A stretch of DNA of 64,000 nucleotides. It comes from Daphnia pulex (taxonomy: Eukaryota; Arthropoda; Branchiopoda; Diplostraca; Daphniidae). Below, piece by piece: positions 47,400-60,204 of this stretch. The stretch is from assembly GCF_021134715.1 (NCBI RefSeq), contig NC_060021.1, positions 8,712,501 through 8,776,500 of the forward strand, read 5' to 3'. Below the pieces are notes generated by a model that worked only from the letters and a program-made list of their open reading frames with translations, was not told where the DNA came from and did not search any database. The number at the start of each line of letters is the position of its first letter. Position 1 is the stretch's first letter. The position numbers and the translations under genes are program-made.

Positions 47400-50300
47400 T
47401 TCGGAAAGGACAGTCACCAACCGGGAGCGAAAGAAAGAAACGAAAGAAGAAGAAGAAAGAAATGATGAAAAATGCGCCACACACACAAAAGTTATGAGGC
47501 AAAAATTTATGTTTAGGTATTTTTCGTGAAAACTATTTTCGACCGTCGCTTCTTGTTCTCCTCCGCATGGTAACGAGCCCATGTTTATCTCTTGTTTGTC
47601 GTGTCGAGAGTGTGTGTAGATATATTTATAAATAAATACAATTTTGTCAAATAACGGAATGATCGGTCCCCGTCGGAATTTGTTCGGAATCTCCAACCGA
47701 CCGCCCCCCCCCAAACTCTCATATATGTGTGCGTGTGTATCGGCGTCGTTCAGGGAACAACTTGTTCCGCCGCCAGATGGCACGAAAACGGTCCCTATTT
47801 TCAGTTCACTTGGCGTCTGACTCCGCCCCGATTTCCCCATCCGACGGCCGAGTACTCTTAGCCGCCGTGAGCGCCAGGAGGGAGAAAAGAGACAGTGAAA
47901 GAGAGAGTCTGATGAAAAGTTGGTGCAAGAGACGTGAACAAGGAGGGGAAGCAGCGTGACGGCGGCGGCGGCCAGCACGAAGAAAAGAAGAAGAAGGGCA
48001 AGAGAAAGAGGAGAAAATGGCTAGACGGCAAAGAGAGAGAGAGAGAGAAGAGGCCATATATACGAGCCCGTCTGTCGATCAACGACCCGCCGGGAAACAA
48101 CACCCAGGGATGGACAACACACACACACTCTAGTTGTGGCCAGGCATCCCAGGGCTGAGACGGAAACGAAAAACGCATGCGCGCCGAGCAGCAACGAGGC
48201 CGTTTCGGTATTTGGCGTGTAAAAGATCAATGATGAATCACACAATTTTCGTCGATTCGTCGTTGGCCTCTAAGAAGAAAAAAGATGAACCTGTTCCAAA
48301 AGATAAACAATTCGTTGGGCATGTGTCGATGGTGAAATTGGCGGGGGGAGTACCGCCGTCGCAACACCTCCGATTGATGACGCAGTCTAGCCCCGTCTGA
48401 ACCGGAAATGACGTCACGACGTGACGCACTTGAGTCAGCCAGCCAGTGACCGTCATTGAAACGACTTAATGAACCAGACACACAAATTTTGACACGGCAT
48501 TCCTTTTTTTTTTCTCTCTCTCCTGAACATCGAGGTTCTTTTTTTAGAAATGGAACGGAATAATGATTCCATTTATTTATCTTCCCCACCCGCCCAGCTG
48601 TAGTCATCCCGTTGCTTGCAAAGCCAGACGAAAGAGAAAATGTCTGGCATTCCACATACTCTGGCCTCTCGATCCATTTTCGGGAGTAGTACCAGCGCCT
48701 GTGTCTTGTCTGTGGTGGTAGTGGTGGTGGTACGAGACTTCCGGTCCACTCAACCAAAGAGTAGGAATTGGGTAGGGGAGAAACAAAATGAAGAAGAAGA
48801 AAAAATGCCCCGACTGCAAAAAACAACAAAAACAACAACAAGGAGGAGAATCCTGCCGTTAGGGAATAAATAGAAGCGACCGGAATTTTCACGTGATTTC
48901 TTCTCTCCTACTCCCTGACTTTGCATGACGACCGTGTCAAACACACACGAAAAGCTCACCCCAAATGAATCAATTCATTATTCGTTTTCCGTTGGGGGGA
49001 AAATTCCTGGCGACCAACTTGATTCATTTTTAAAATATTCGTTTAAAATGAGAAAAGGCATACTTTTAGTGTGGTGGATTTGCATCTGTTCATGCTTGTG
49101 CCAGTCGGGTCGCTTAGGCTGGACCAGAACGGAACTTTCCATCGCCATTCAGCAGAGGTCACTCGATGACCTCTTTTAACCTTTTCAATACTGTTGGAGG
49201 CGGGGTCAAATGAGGTGATGCGCGGCTTTTCTTCTCTCCGAAAAAAACCTGTTCTTTCTTGTCTTTTTTGCTGGTTCACACACAAACACTGCCTAATTCA
49301 CTTGAAAACACTCTTTGGTATTTGTCGTTTAAGAGTTCCTGCACAAGCGATGATCACCTGAAAGATAATAGAGATATGAATTAGCTGTGAGAACGAAATG
49401 TGTACATTATGTAATCATATGAAGGCTTCTTAAAAAAACATTGTTTGGAGTAAAAATACTGCCAAAACTTGGAAACGATTTTTTTAATTAATTGGATGCC
49501 AAAAGCCTGAAATGTTGTGAGCGAGTAAAAATGCTCAAGAAAAATACCTTTTCTCAAAACAGTCCAATGAGGGGAAGTCTAAACTTGTTCTTTATGCTTT
49601 GTTTCTTGTTCTACACAGTCAAGAGATTGAATATATTTGATAAATTTCACTAGGACCCAGCTTTTAAATTGTTTTTGTGTGCTGCCATGGCGTTTTTTTT
49701 TCACGAGCCAGACGACACAACACGACACACACACACGGCGTATATACACTTTTCTGTACACAGTGATGGCGGGTGTCTCGCACGGCAAACTGAAACTTTC
49801 CCACTCGAAAACACTACGAATCTTGTGAGTCACCAACGGTTTTTACACGAATCCCGTACAGTTTCACCATGCAAACAATTAATGATGAATCAATGCCCAC
49901 TAATTCCGTGATATTAAGCAACTTTTTAACTCTTTTACTGGGCGATTGGAATTACGTGTTGACATATCAACAAGGCCCCGAAAACAGCTAACGGAGACGA
50001 GCGCCCTCTGTACACAATTCTTCCCCTCTCTCCTTTTGCAAATGGCGTTGCTTTGCACACCAGCGCTTCGTAACGGCCACTAAAGGTAACTTCTTCATGA
50101 ATTTTTATTTGTGTTTTTGGAGGGAAGAAGAGGCTACCGGATGCAACACCCAATCAGGTTTAAAACAACTAGTTAAAAATATAATTTAAAGAATTAAATT
50201 TTTAATTTTAAACTTATTTTTATTTATTAAAAAACTAAAAATAAATGATTTTATTTTATCCAGCTTGTTTAATCTTAATTCGAAATAGTAAACCCCATCT

Positions 50301-50808
50301 TCTGGTAAAAAATGGAATCCAACTGAAGAAACGTGAAACAGCGCCGTACGGTTCTTTTTTTTTTGTCGAATGCAACAACAACTGTTTTCCAAGAAAACTA
50401 ATCTATCACGAATTCCATTCCAAATTTTAGATCAAGGCTATGACAAAAAATTTTAATCTGCGTTAGAAAATCCACACATTCAAAATATCAAGAGATTATG
50501 TAAGTGCAAGTTCATGGTGAAATAAAATTAGCCTGTTAAAAATTCCATTTCCAATTGTATTCAGTTTTTATCTAACTTTCTCAATAAACGGATAATTCTG
50601 AAACGTGTAGTCAATACATTTATTCCTAATTTGTTGCAGCTGTTGCGAATTTGAAATACTGGCGTTGTTGTACTTGTCCATATTTTCAAAGTAAATCACC
50701 AAATCGTGTATCACACACCAAAGCACAGACGTCTGCAACTCTTCGTAGGGAGCACGTCGGGCTATCGTCAAATAAAAGTTCGAATTCAAATTGAAATTGA
50801 ATTTAAAC
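47400..50808. other. Region upstream of minibrain and of FAM98
   Basis: Holds the missing 5' exon(s) and promoter of minibrain (minus strand) and, near 50800, the promoter of FAM98 (plus strand). A minus-strand segment just below about 49360, preceded by an acceptor-like ATCTTTCAG, could be a non-coding minibrain exon. Microsatellite-like GA and CA runs are common at 47850-48130. The segment 50186-50245 is almost pure A/T. Apart from the minus-strand open frame at 50568-50825, listed separately, I see nothing I can support as coding. Confidence 0.4.
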
Positions 50809-50825
50809 ATGGAAAGTGATACCAT
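50568..50825 (-). other. Unassigned minus-strand open frame antisense to the FAM98 start
   Basis: An 85-codon frame with balanced, non-repetitive composition, starting MVSLSMFKFN and ending NYPFIEKVR before its stop. It overlaps the FAM98 first exon (50809-50849) on the other strand. A splice-acceptor-like TTGACGATAG at about 50767 would allow only the part from ARRAPYEELQ onward to be an exon, but no upstream partner exon was found. I do not recognise the protein. It may be a real small gene, a last exon, or chance in AT-rich DNA. Confidence 0.2.
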
Positions 50826-52319
50826 TTGTACTAGTCTTCAGAACTTAGGGTACTTTATTGTTGAATAAAATGATAACATTCTGCCATACCTAATATGTTG
50901 AACTGACTTGTAGATACACGGGGCCGATTAATGATGTTGTTCAAATGGCACGCCTGCTTGAAAGGAATGACCCTGAGTACATAGTAGATCTGAGTAAAGT
51001 TGTGAATTTTTTGTCACTCAAACTAGGATCACTTTGCCAACTCGAAGATATGGTTAATGCCATTGAAAAGCCAGAAGAGGGAGAGATGTTTTGTATGGAA
51101 TTGGCTGGACTTTTACAAGAACTCTGTAAGATATCTTAAAAGGGACTCTTTCAATTGACAAAATGTGTAACATTTCACATGCACAGATTGTCCTTATAGC
51201 GTTTTGATGGATGGACCCCCTGCCCTGAGGCTTACAGCTAGAGAAAATCATTTTAAACTGTTAAACTTTCTCATTTCTGAATGCCAAGCTGCAATGATGA
51301 ATAATCTTGAAAATCAACTGGAAAAATGTTCCCTAAAATCTGTAAATATTTAAACAAGTTTGTCCTTTAAATGCTGTGACTCATATATTTCTACAATTTA
51401 GGAAACCCCAACAGCTGAAAAACTAAAATCTGCATTAATGACTTTGGGCTTTAGCAAACCACCTTCTGATATTTCTGCCAAGCAACTTTTCAATAAAATG
51501 GCCGTCAAGATTCGAGAAATTTTATCAACAGCCCCAAAAGACTATCCAGGATCTCCTCTACTGAAAACATCACTGACAGAGCAACAATGGAGTCAGCTTC
51601 ACCAACTTTTGGGAGAACTGAACAAGGACTATAAACTAAGACGAGAAATGTTGCTAACCCGGCTTGATGTGACAGTCCTATCGTTCACGGTAAGAACCAA
51701 GTAAAAATTGTGAAAACCTACTCATTTTAAGACGAGACGTTCTTTGGTATTTAGTGGTCTCCGAGTGTTAAAAGTAAAATGGATGAAGTATCGGCAATTT
51801 TCCAACCCTTGAGATCTAGCATGCTGGCAGAGCCCAATGTGAATATCAGTCGCTTGCTATCCGCTAGGTAGTAAATATGTTTATCTGTCTCGCTGGAAAA
51901 CTAGAATCTATCTTAATGCTTATTGAAACATCTTTATTACCAGAGAGGATGTTGCTTATGAGGAGAAAACAAGTAGCGCCTCCGTTAGAGAGAAGACGAA
52001 GACTCCGCTTCAACGAATGCTCATTGGCGAGGTAGGCTTTAACTTGATTGCGCCACATCAGTTTCCTATTAATTAAATGAAATTATCGTTATGAAAGGTT
52101 CCTGATCGAGGTGGTCGTGCTACTGAAAACCGACGTCCACCACCCGAAATGCCCGGATGGCAGAAACGTAAACCGGATGGAGGTGGAAGAGGTGGATATC
52201 GCGATGGTGGTGGTGGAGGTCAAAGAGGAGGCGGCCGAGTCCAAGGTGGTTGGAATCAAGGAGGAAACTCGTGGAATCAAGATCAGAAGCCGCAGTGGCG
52301 TGGAAGAGGAAGGCATTAA
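50809..52319 (+). CDS. FAM98: FAM98 family protein (tRNA-ligase complex component)
   Basis: Seven exons: 50809-50849, 50914-51125, 51187-51341, 51402-51689, 51755-51867, 51944-52031, 52098-52319. Total 1119 nt, 372 residues, frame kept, introns 60-76 bp. The family is known as part of the RtcB/DDX1 tRNA-splicing ligase complex, and FAM98A also acts with an arginine methyltransferase. Family marks: SLQNLGYTGPI near the N-terminus (compare LEDLGYKGP in human FAM98A); CPYSVL; LGFSKPPSDIS; RREMLLTRLDVTVLSF; SAREDVAYEEKTSSASVREK; VPDRGGR followed by PPPEMPGWQKRK. The protein ends in a short Gly/Arg/Gln-rich tail of about 45 residues (GGGRGGYRDGGGG and similar), a likely RNA-binding and methylation region, shorter than the long RGG tail of vertebrate FAM98A. 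The start lies in a 41-nt first exon whose frame and phase fit exon 2 exactly. Three-prime neighbour MRPL33 is convergent, 185 bp away. Confidence 0.93.
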
Positions 52320-52392
52320 AATTTCAAGTCAAAGTGTGTGAAAAAGTTTTCTGTGGATTAAAATTCAATGCATTACAACTGTTGGAAAAAAC

Positions 52393-52398
52393 TTTATT
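52393..52398 (-). terminator. Candidate polyadenylation signal of MRPL33
   Basis: AATAAA on the minus strand, about 106 bases after the MRPL33 stop. It sits in the 185 bp gap shared with the convergent FAM98 gene, so the two 3' UTRs probably overlap or abut. Confidence 0.5.
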
Positions 52399-52503
52399 CT
52401 ACAATTATTCAACATTCTCTACATACTACGAACTTTCTTTTTCTCCTTATATATGCACATGGTCCTAACTGAAAACCCAAAATTTAGTGTTAAAATGTAG
52501 TAG

Positions 52504-52756
52504 CTACAGTAACAATTTATTTTTGAAGAACTTACTCCAAGGGTCAAAACGTATAATTTCCAATTTATCATCTAATCTTGGTCGAATCAGGTTAACCCTA
52601 TGTCCTGAAACAATGCTTTCTAACATGACCAAGACGTCCCTGCAAACAGAATAAAAAAATTATAGTTTTTAAAAATTGAGTTTCACTTATTATTCATGCT
52701 ATTGTTTCTTACTTGGCTTTAGCTTTTTTAGCAAACAGAACTCTAGTAAGCAGCAT
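52504..52756 (-). CDS. MRPL33: Mitochondrial large ribosomal subunit protein bL33m (MRPL33), two exons
   Basis: A 59-residue protein from two exons, 52713-52756 and 52504-52639, joined in frame across a 73 bp GT-AG intron (44 + 136 = 180 nt with stop). Human MRPL33 has 65 residues. Shared pattern: start MLLTRVLFAKKAKAKD (human begins with a similar hydrophobic then KSKSK stretch), then VLVMLESIVSGHRVNLIRPR and LDDKLEIIRFDPW (human: REKLTLLHYDPV). The Cys pairs of zinc-binding bacterial L33 proteins are absent, as in animals. The protein is a small component of the 39S subunit near the tRNA exit region. It is convergent with FAM98 and divergent from CCDC85, with a 630 bp gap to the latter. The gene is too short and too split for length-based gene calling. 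An internal AGTAAG after DPW could act as a donor, but reading through gives the expected length. Confidence 0.88.
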
Positions 52757-53386
52757 GTTGAACTGATGATTTACAACTTTCTAGTGGTTAACTGGTTTTG
52801 TTAAGTGAATATTCTAATGGTTTTTTTAAGAAAATTGGGATTTTTTACAAAAATATTCAAAAGCAAATTCAACGCCAAACACAGGCTTTTTTCCAATGTG
52901 TTTCAGAAAAAAAGCAGACGACAACACATATCGATAATGAATTTGATCGATTACTTTAAAATTATTGTTCTTTTTCTATGGCTTCAACTTCAAATAATGA
53001 AATAGTACAAAATTTTAATTTATTTATTTACGTGATACTTAGTTTTTCCAATTTAAAGAAACAAAACAGTGGAATGAGTAGAAAATTGAATAAATGTTTA
53101 ATTAGGTTAAAAGTCGAAGGAAGAAATTCCACACTCGCTCCCTAGCGGAGAACTGGCGAAGTAATGCGGAAATGCCGAGTTAAAAATCGAGGTTATAGAA
53201 TTGAGGAATGAAATGTCTACCTGTGTAAACCTGGCGTCTAAAGCTTGGGTGACTGCTATCGATTGTATTTAAGAAGTAGTGTCTCTGTGTTTTCATTCAT
53301 TTCTCTAAATGTGCGTTGAAGACCTAATACTTGTGAGTGAATATGTGTGTTTTAACGGTACTAACAGTTTTTAAATAAAGGTGCTA
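52757..53386. promoter_or_regulatory. Divergent promoter region between MRPL33 and CCDC85
   Basis: A 630 bp gap between two genes read away from each other. On the plus strand a TATTTAAG stretch at about 53267 could serve as a TATA-like element for CCDC85, with a 5' UTR of roughly 90-100 bases. An AG just before the CCDC85 start codon (…AAAG at 53380) may be a 5' UTR splice acceptor. No clear element for MRPL33 is seen. Confidence 0.35.
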
Positions 53387-55292
<1,906 letters not shown>

Positions 55293-56821
55293 GTAGGAGA
55301 AGAAGAAGAAAAAAAAGAAAATGACGTTATTACGTTGACCTGATTTGCTCCGGCCCCGAGTGACGTTTTATTTTTATTTCGACGTTTTATTTTTTGACCC
55401 GACCATTCCGTCCCAAAAACTCATTTTTCGTGCCAAGACGATCATTTTTCGTCTCCCAACCCGATTCCGTCCATATTTGCAAGATGACACTGCGTGTGGG
55501 TGTTTATTTTCATTTTAAATTTACCTGCCACTTTTTTTTTTTTACATTTCCTCTTCTCTTCCATTTTACTTCTTTCTTTTCATATTACATTCGTCTCCCC
55601 TCAAGAAATAAGTGCATGGCTCCACCCCTACGCCTTTTTAATCGATTTCAATCATTGTTAATCTTCCCTTTTAACTTCCCATGCGGAGAAACAAATACAA
55701 AAATCTATTTATTCGAAAGGAAATAATCGACCAATTAGTTTCGGAATTATTTTATGCGGAAACAAAGTTGTATTGTGATTAAGAATTGGGAGTAAAGGAT
55801 TGAGAAAATCCCAGCCATTATGGAATTAAGAGAAAGAAAACAGGGAAGGGGGAATAATCAGGATTTACTATATAATATAATCGACTAAATACATTCTCTT
55901 ATTTGGTTGTTGTTTTTGCTTGTTTAGGACGAGTAGGAATGAAACATGTTTGACCAAAATCAACCGGAGGAACAACTTCGATACGTAGATACAAAACACC
56001 AAACGCGGCACAGATACAGTGGGAGGGAAAAAATTAGGACACGAAAGAATAGAGGATAATAAACAAAAAAATTGGGAAACGGAAAGATGTGTTCGATTAT
56101 ACATATATAGTGATAGTAGATCAATAGTATAGCTGGGACGGATTCTTAGTTTTTCTTACAAACATACACACACACCAACAGGGAACATTTTCCGGATGTT
56201 TTGTTTTTTTCTTCTTCGACACTGTGTAAAGGGGAGGTCCTCAAATTGCTAAATGGTCCGAGAAAAATGGATTGTTTTCTGTTATCTAGATCAAGTCACG
56301 AAAGGTGGGGTGCACTTCGTAAGAGAGAGTAGCAAACATGAATCACATAAAGAGTTGGTTGTTTCATTAACGGAAGAAAGTTGTTAGGGGGGTGGTGGTG
56401 CCGGTGCTTTTTCGCGGATGTCGAGCCAGACAAAGGCAAAACAGATTGCACGCCGAGGTGTAATCGCCAGTGACTCGTCGAAGGGGCGCCCAAGAAGAAG
56501 AAAAAAAAAACATAATAAAGGAGAGAGGACAAAACTTTCAGGACGAAAACACACACCCCCTTTAAAATCGAAAAAAGAAGAAAAAAAAACTTTGAAAACC
56601 GGGAGCTGAGATGGAAAAAAAATGAGTGGAACTTATCACAAACAAAATTCAAATATCGTTAGAGGTAATAGTTTTGAAAAAGAAATGACGGACGACAAAA
56701 ATAACCGAACAACGAAAGGCAAGTGTTGACGAGGGATTTGGAACATTGTGTTGTCGTTTTGTGTAACGATGAGCCTTTTGTTTCTTTTGTTTTTGGTCTT
56801 TCTCTCTTTTCCTCTCTCACC
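55293..56821. other. Convergent region between CCDC85 and the BTG gene
   Basis: About 1.5 kb of T-rich then A-rich sequence between two facing stop codons, so it holds both 3' UTRs. Homopolymer T and A runs and short GAA runs are present. No exon is recognised. Confidence 0.5.
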
Positions 56822-57763
56822 TCAAACTTTGACCATTTGACCCATGGGCCAGTTGTTGAGGTAGCGGACGGTCGGAACGTAAGCCAAGCCCCATGGGTGC
56901 TGTTGCTGGACGAAGCGAGATTTGGGTGCGTGGTAGTTGAGAGCCATGGGTGGAGGAGGTGAGAGAGAACTATAGGAAGAAGTGGCAGTCACAGGATACC
57001 AGCCCTTGTGCGATGGGTCGTAGTTGGGATAAAAACAGTTGAGTCGGTACTGCTGCTGCTGCTGCTGCTGGATGGTTGCACGCGGTGGGCTGACCGGCGA
57101 CGGAGATCCTCGGCTGCTGCGGTTGCTACTGGTGTTGGTTCGGCGAGGGCTAATTTGCTGCTGAGAGACAGCCAAACTCCTGTCGTTGTCGGTCACGACT
57201 TGCAGTGGCGCTAACGTGCTACCAGCAACGGCCTTGGCGTCCGTCTCCTTTTCAAACGACGCCACGGTGCAATAGGAACCTTCATGCTCGCCAAATCTGC
57301 AAGGCCAAAACAATGATCATTATTGAAAATAATTGTCAATCAAGATGTCATTTGAACATGAATTTCCCACCTGCACGAGACCTCCCTTGGGTCTACCCAC
57401 ATGGTGAATTCCACCGGCAGCCTCAGATCACAATACTCAAGCCCAGTCTCAAGCGCAGCTTTCTGAATGAGAGGATCAGGACGGCTACCACCATTTAACC
57501 TGATGCAACGAAAGCCCTGACCTCGCTGAGGTCTGTCAGGAAACCAGTGGTTCTGAAATAGTCAAGTCGATAGAAACATTGAAACACAACTGACGAGACT
57601 AATAATTAACAGAATTGCTTCTTACATGAAACCTCTCCTCAAAGAGCCTGATGAGGTGCCTCTTGAAAGTTTGTAGCCGGTCTTCAGGCAGGTTGGCAAG
57701 TTGACTGGACTGGGACACCAGTTGCGTAATGAAAAGAGCCGCAGCTTCGATTTCTTCTTTCAT
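56822..57763 (-). CDS. BTG/Tob family antiproliferative protein, BTG3/BTG4 type
   Basis: Three exons: 57626-57763, 57371-57552, 56822-57296. Total 795 nt, 264 residues, frame kept; introns are 73-74 bp. BTG/Tob proteins bind the CCR4-NOT deadenylase subunit Caf1 and slow cell-cycle entry. Domain marks: MKEEIEAAALFITQLV at the start; box A NHWFPDRPQRGQGFRCIRLN (about residues 47-66); box B LPVEFTMWVDPREVSCRFGE (about 92-111). The stretch SYCTVASFEKE after box B is typical of BTG3/BTG4 rather than BTG1/2 or Tob. Length is close to human BTG3 (252). The C-terminal 140 residues are Ser/Pro/Gln-rich with a Q7 run and end in aromatic/Pro-rich segments (PWGLAYVPTVRYLNNWP); BTG3 also has a Pro/aromatic C-terminus. 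No Tob-type PAM2 motif was seen. The start Met is the first residue of the domain. Confidence 0.92.
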
Positions 57764-60204
57764 TGTTTCGATCGAGTCTCTTTGTCTCTCGACTCAAAAA
57801 AACAGGTTGAACAAAACTCAAAAGAAAACGGGAAACAGCCGTGTGTGTGTGTTGGGTGCGAATGACTAAAGGTATTTCAACAACTGGGTTACGATACTTG
57901 AATTGAGATTCTATTGTTTCAATACGAGGCCTTGGTTTTTACGCACCATCAAGGGGAGAGAGAACAGAAAAAATGTACAAATGTGTGGCGAAAGTCTGCG
58001 ACTCAATTCTAACTAACTACTACTATCCACGTTGCTCAACTCACACAACGTCCTTTCATCAGACGCAGGAAAAAGGATGTCAACGAACGCAAGGGTGGCA
58101 CCCTCTAGTGAACGTAGCCGAAAATCACCGCACGATGGCGCTTGTTGTTTTATCATTTTTGAATTAAGGCTCGAAACATTTGCCATGTCGTTTCAAAACG
58201 ATGCAATTTTTTTTTTTTTTTCTAAAATCAATTTACAATAAAAACAGAGTGATAAAAATGTAATGTCAGTTTGTATAAAGTCGGCGGAAACTTGTTTGGA
58301 GAATTTCGACTGCTTGTTTGATTAAGCTGTATTTTTGTTTTATTACGTTTGATAGTAGTAAACTAGTTACCAGGCAGGTTTAGGGAATGGACATCCGTCA
58401 CGCATAGCACTTTGTTATCCCAAAAGTAATGTTGAAAATAATAAAGCACACACATTACAGTACACGAAGTGTCTTTTGGCACGTGAAGATGCACTCGACG
58501 GCACGAAAACCTTTTTGACATCCATTGGACATGAAATCATTTGATTGATGTATTTAACAAAGTAACGTTATTTAAATTTCGAGATACCTAAAAAAAAATC
58601 CTTAAAATTCATTGTACTTAGTTAAAAGCAAATGATAAATCTCTATGTCAATAAAGCTGCTGGTCATTGCCAAGCCAAGGATCTTTGAGGTAGGATCTCC
58701 CCGGAAGGGAATCTCGAATCAAGTCTTGACATTGACTGTAAATTAAGTATGTACAGTATATTATTACCATGGCATTACCCGTGGACATGCAAGTCTAACA
58801 CGGACAGTAGTACTAGATTTGTGTTCACACGGCCGAATACAAATGCGAGCAGAGACCAGCGATATTATATTCGGAGCTCGATCCGCTTTATATATAAAAA
58901 CTCCCTCCGCATGTGTGTGTGTAAAGACGAGGAGGAGAAATCGATATTCTTGTATATATATGTATACAACACTGAGTCACAATGGCGTGAATCATTTCAC
59001 CGTGGAAACGCTGGATCGATATACAGCTAAGACAAAATAAAAAGTCTCATTCAATATTTTCTCGATAATATATTTGTATTTGTGTGTGTGTGTGTGGGGG
59101 TTGTTTCGCCATCATCACGTTGATCTGCTTGATAATTTGATAAATATATATAGAGAACATAGTATAGTATACACACATGTATATATATAAATAACAGGCA
59201 GCGGCACACTTTATAGCAACAAATCGATCGATGAAAGGAGATGATGAAGAAACATAATTTTCTTTTCCTGGATGAGACACACGCGGGATAAAATTACCGA
59301 AATGGAAGGGCTGCAAGGGTGAATAGAAAAGTGTTGTTGCTGTGCAAACATTGATCTTGTTTTGTTTTAATAATAATAATAACATGTGGGGTGAGAGGCG
59401 TGAGACACTGCTGGCTGTTGAACTCACAGCGCGCCAAGCGAAACTCTATATAGTAGAACAAGTGACACGTAACTGCAAATATTTAGAGACAATTATTATT
59501 ATAGAATAGAAGACGGGATGATGAAAAAATGGGTGGGGGAGCCGGCAGTGTCAATATTTGACCACTCGGTTTTGACTTGTGTGTGTGTTGTTTGACAAGA
59601 ATTCAAACTTTATTTTTTCCTCCTCTTCGTTTTTCTTTTTTATTGAAATTCCTATGGTGTTTGTCAAACTTGCTATATCACAATCATACGTTGTCTGCCA
59701 AGAGACATTCAAATAAGCCATCGAACAGGTTGTTTATTTTTTTTAAATGGACGAATTGTAAATCGCAAGCGTAAAATGAATGGGTGAACAATTAGAAATG
59801 GCCGAGTGGAATGTACAACGTCGAATTTTTGTTGATGTGAAATGAATACGTATACTTAAGTCAGTGTAGTGAATATTTAGATGTCAACCCGCCAATGAGA
59901 GGACTAGAATACAATCAATTAAAAGAATACGCCGTAATTTCTTTAACTTTAAAAATGATTCAGAATAAACCAAACATCCTGTGACATATTAGTTGAGTCC
60001 TTTTATTTTGTCTTGATCTTCTTCCATTTCTGTTCTATTATATACTGATGGCTGTCGATGGTAACGTGGTTGCTAGGCAACCGACAACCAGTGGGACCGT
60101 CAATTCCATTTGAATCCAGCGATGACTATTGAGGCGACGGAAGGGGGGAAGATGAAAATGACCGAACAGTGATAATGGTGTGATTGTTGTCCAATATAGT
60201 CAAA
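57764..60204. other. Region between the BTG and GPCR genes
   Basis: About 2.4 kb on the 5' side of BTG and the 3' side of the GPCR, both minus-strand genes. It contains the BTG promoter (no clear TATA box seen) and AT-rich sequence with TATATA and CA/TG runs around 58880-59200. One minus-strand segment at about 58645-58730 reads like a short last exon and is listed as a finding. Nothing else is supportable. Confidence 0.45.
60002..60007 (-). terminator. Candidate polyadenylation signal of the GPCR gene
   Basis: AATAAA on the minus strand, about 200 bases after the GPCR stop codon. Confidence 0.4.
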
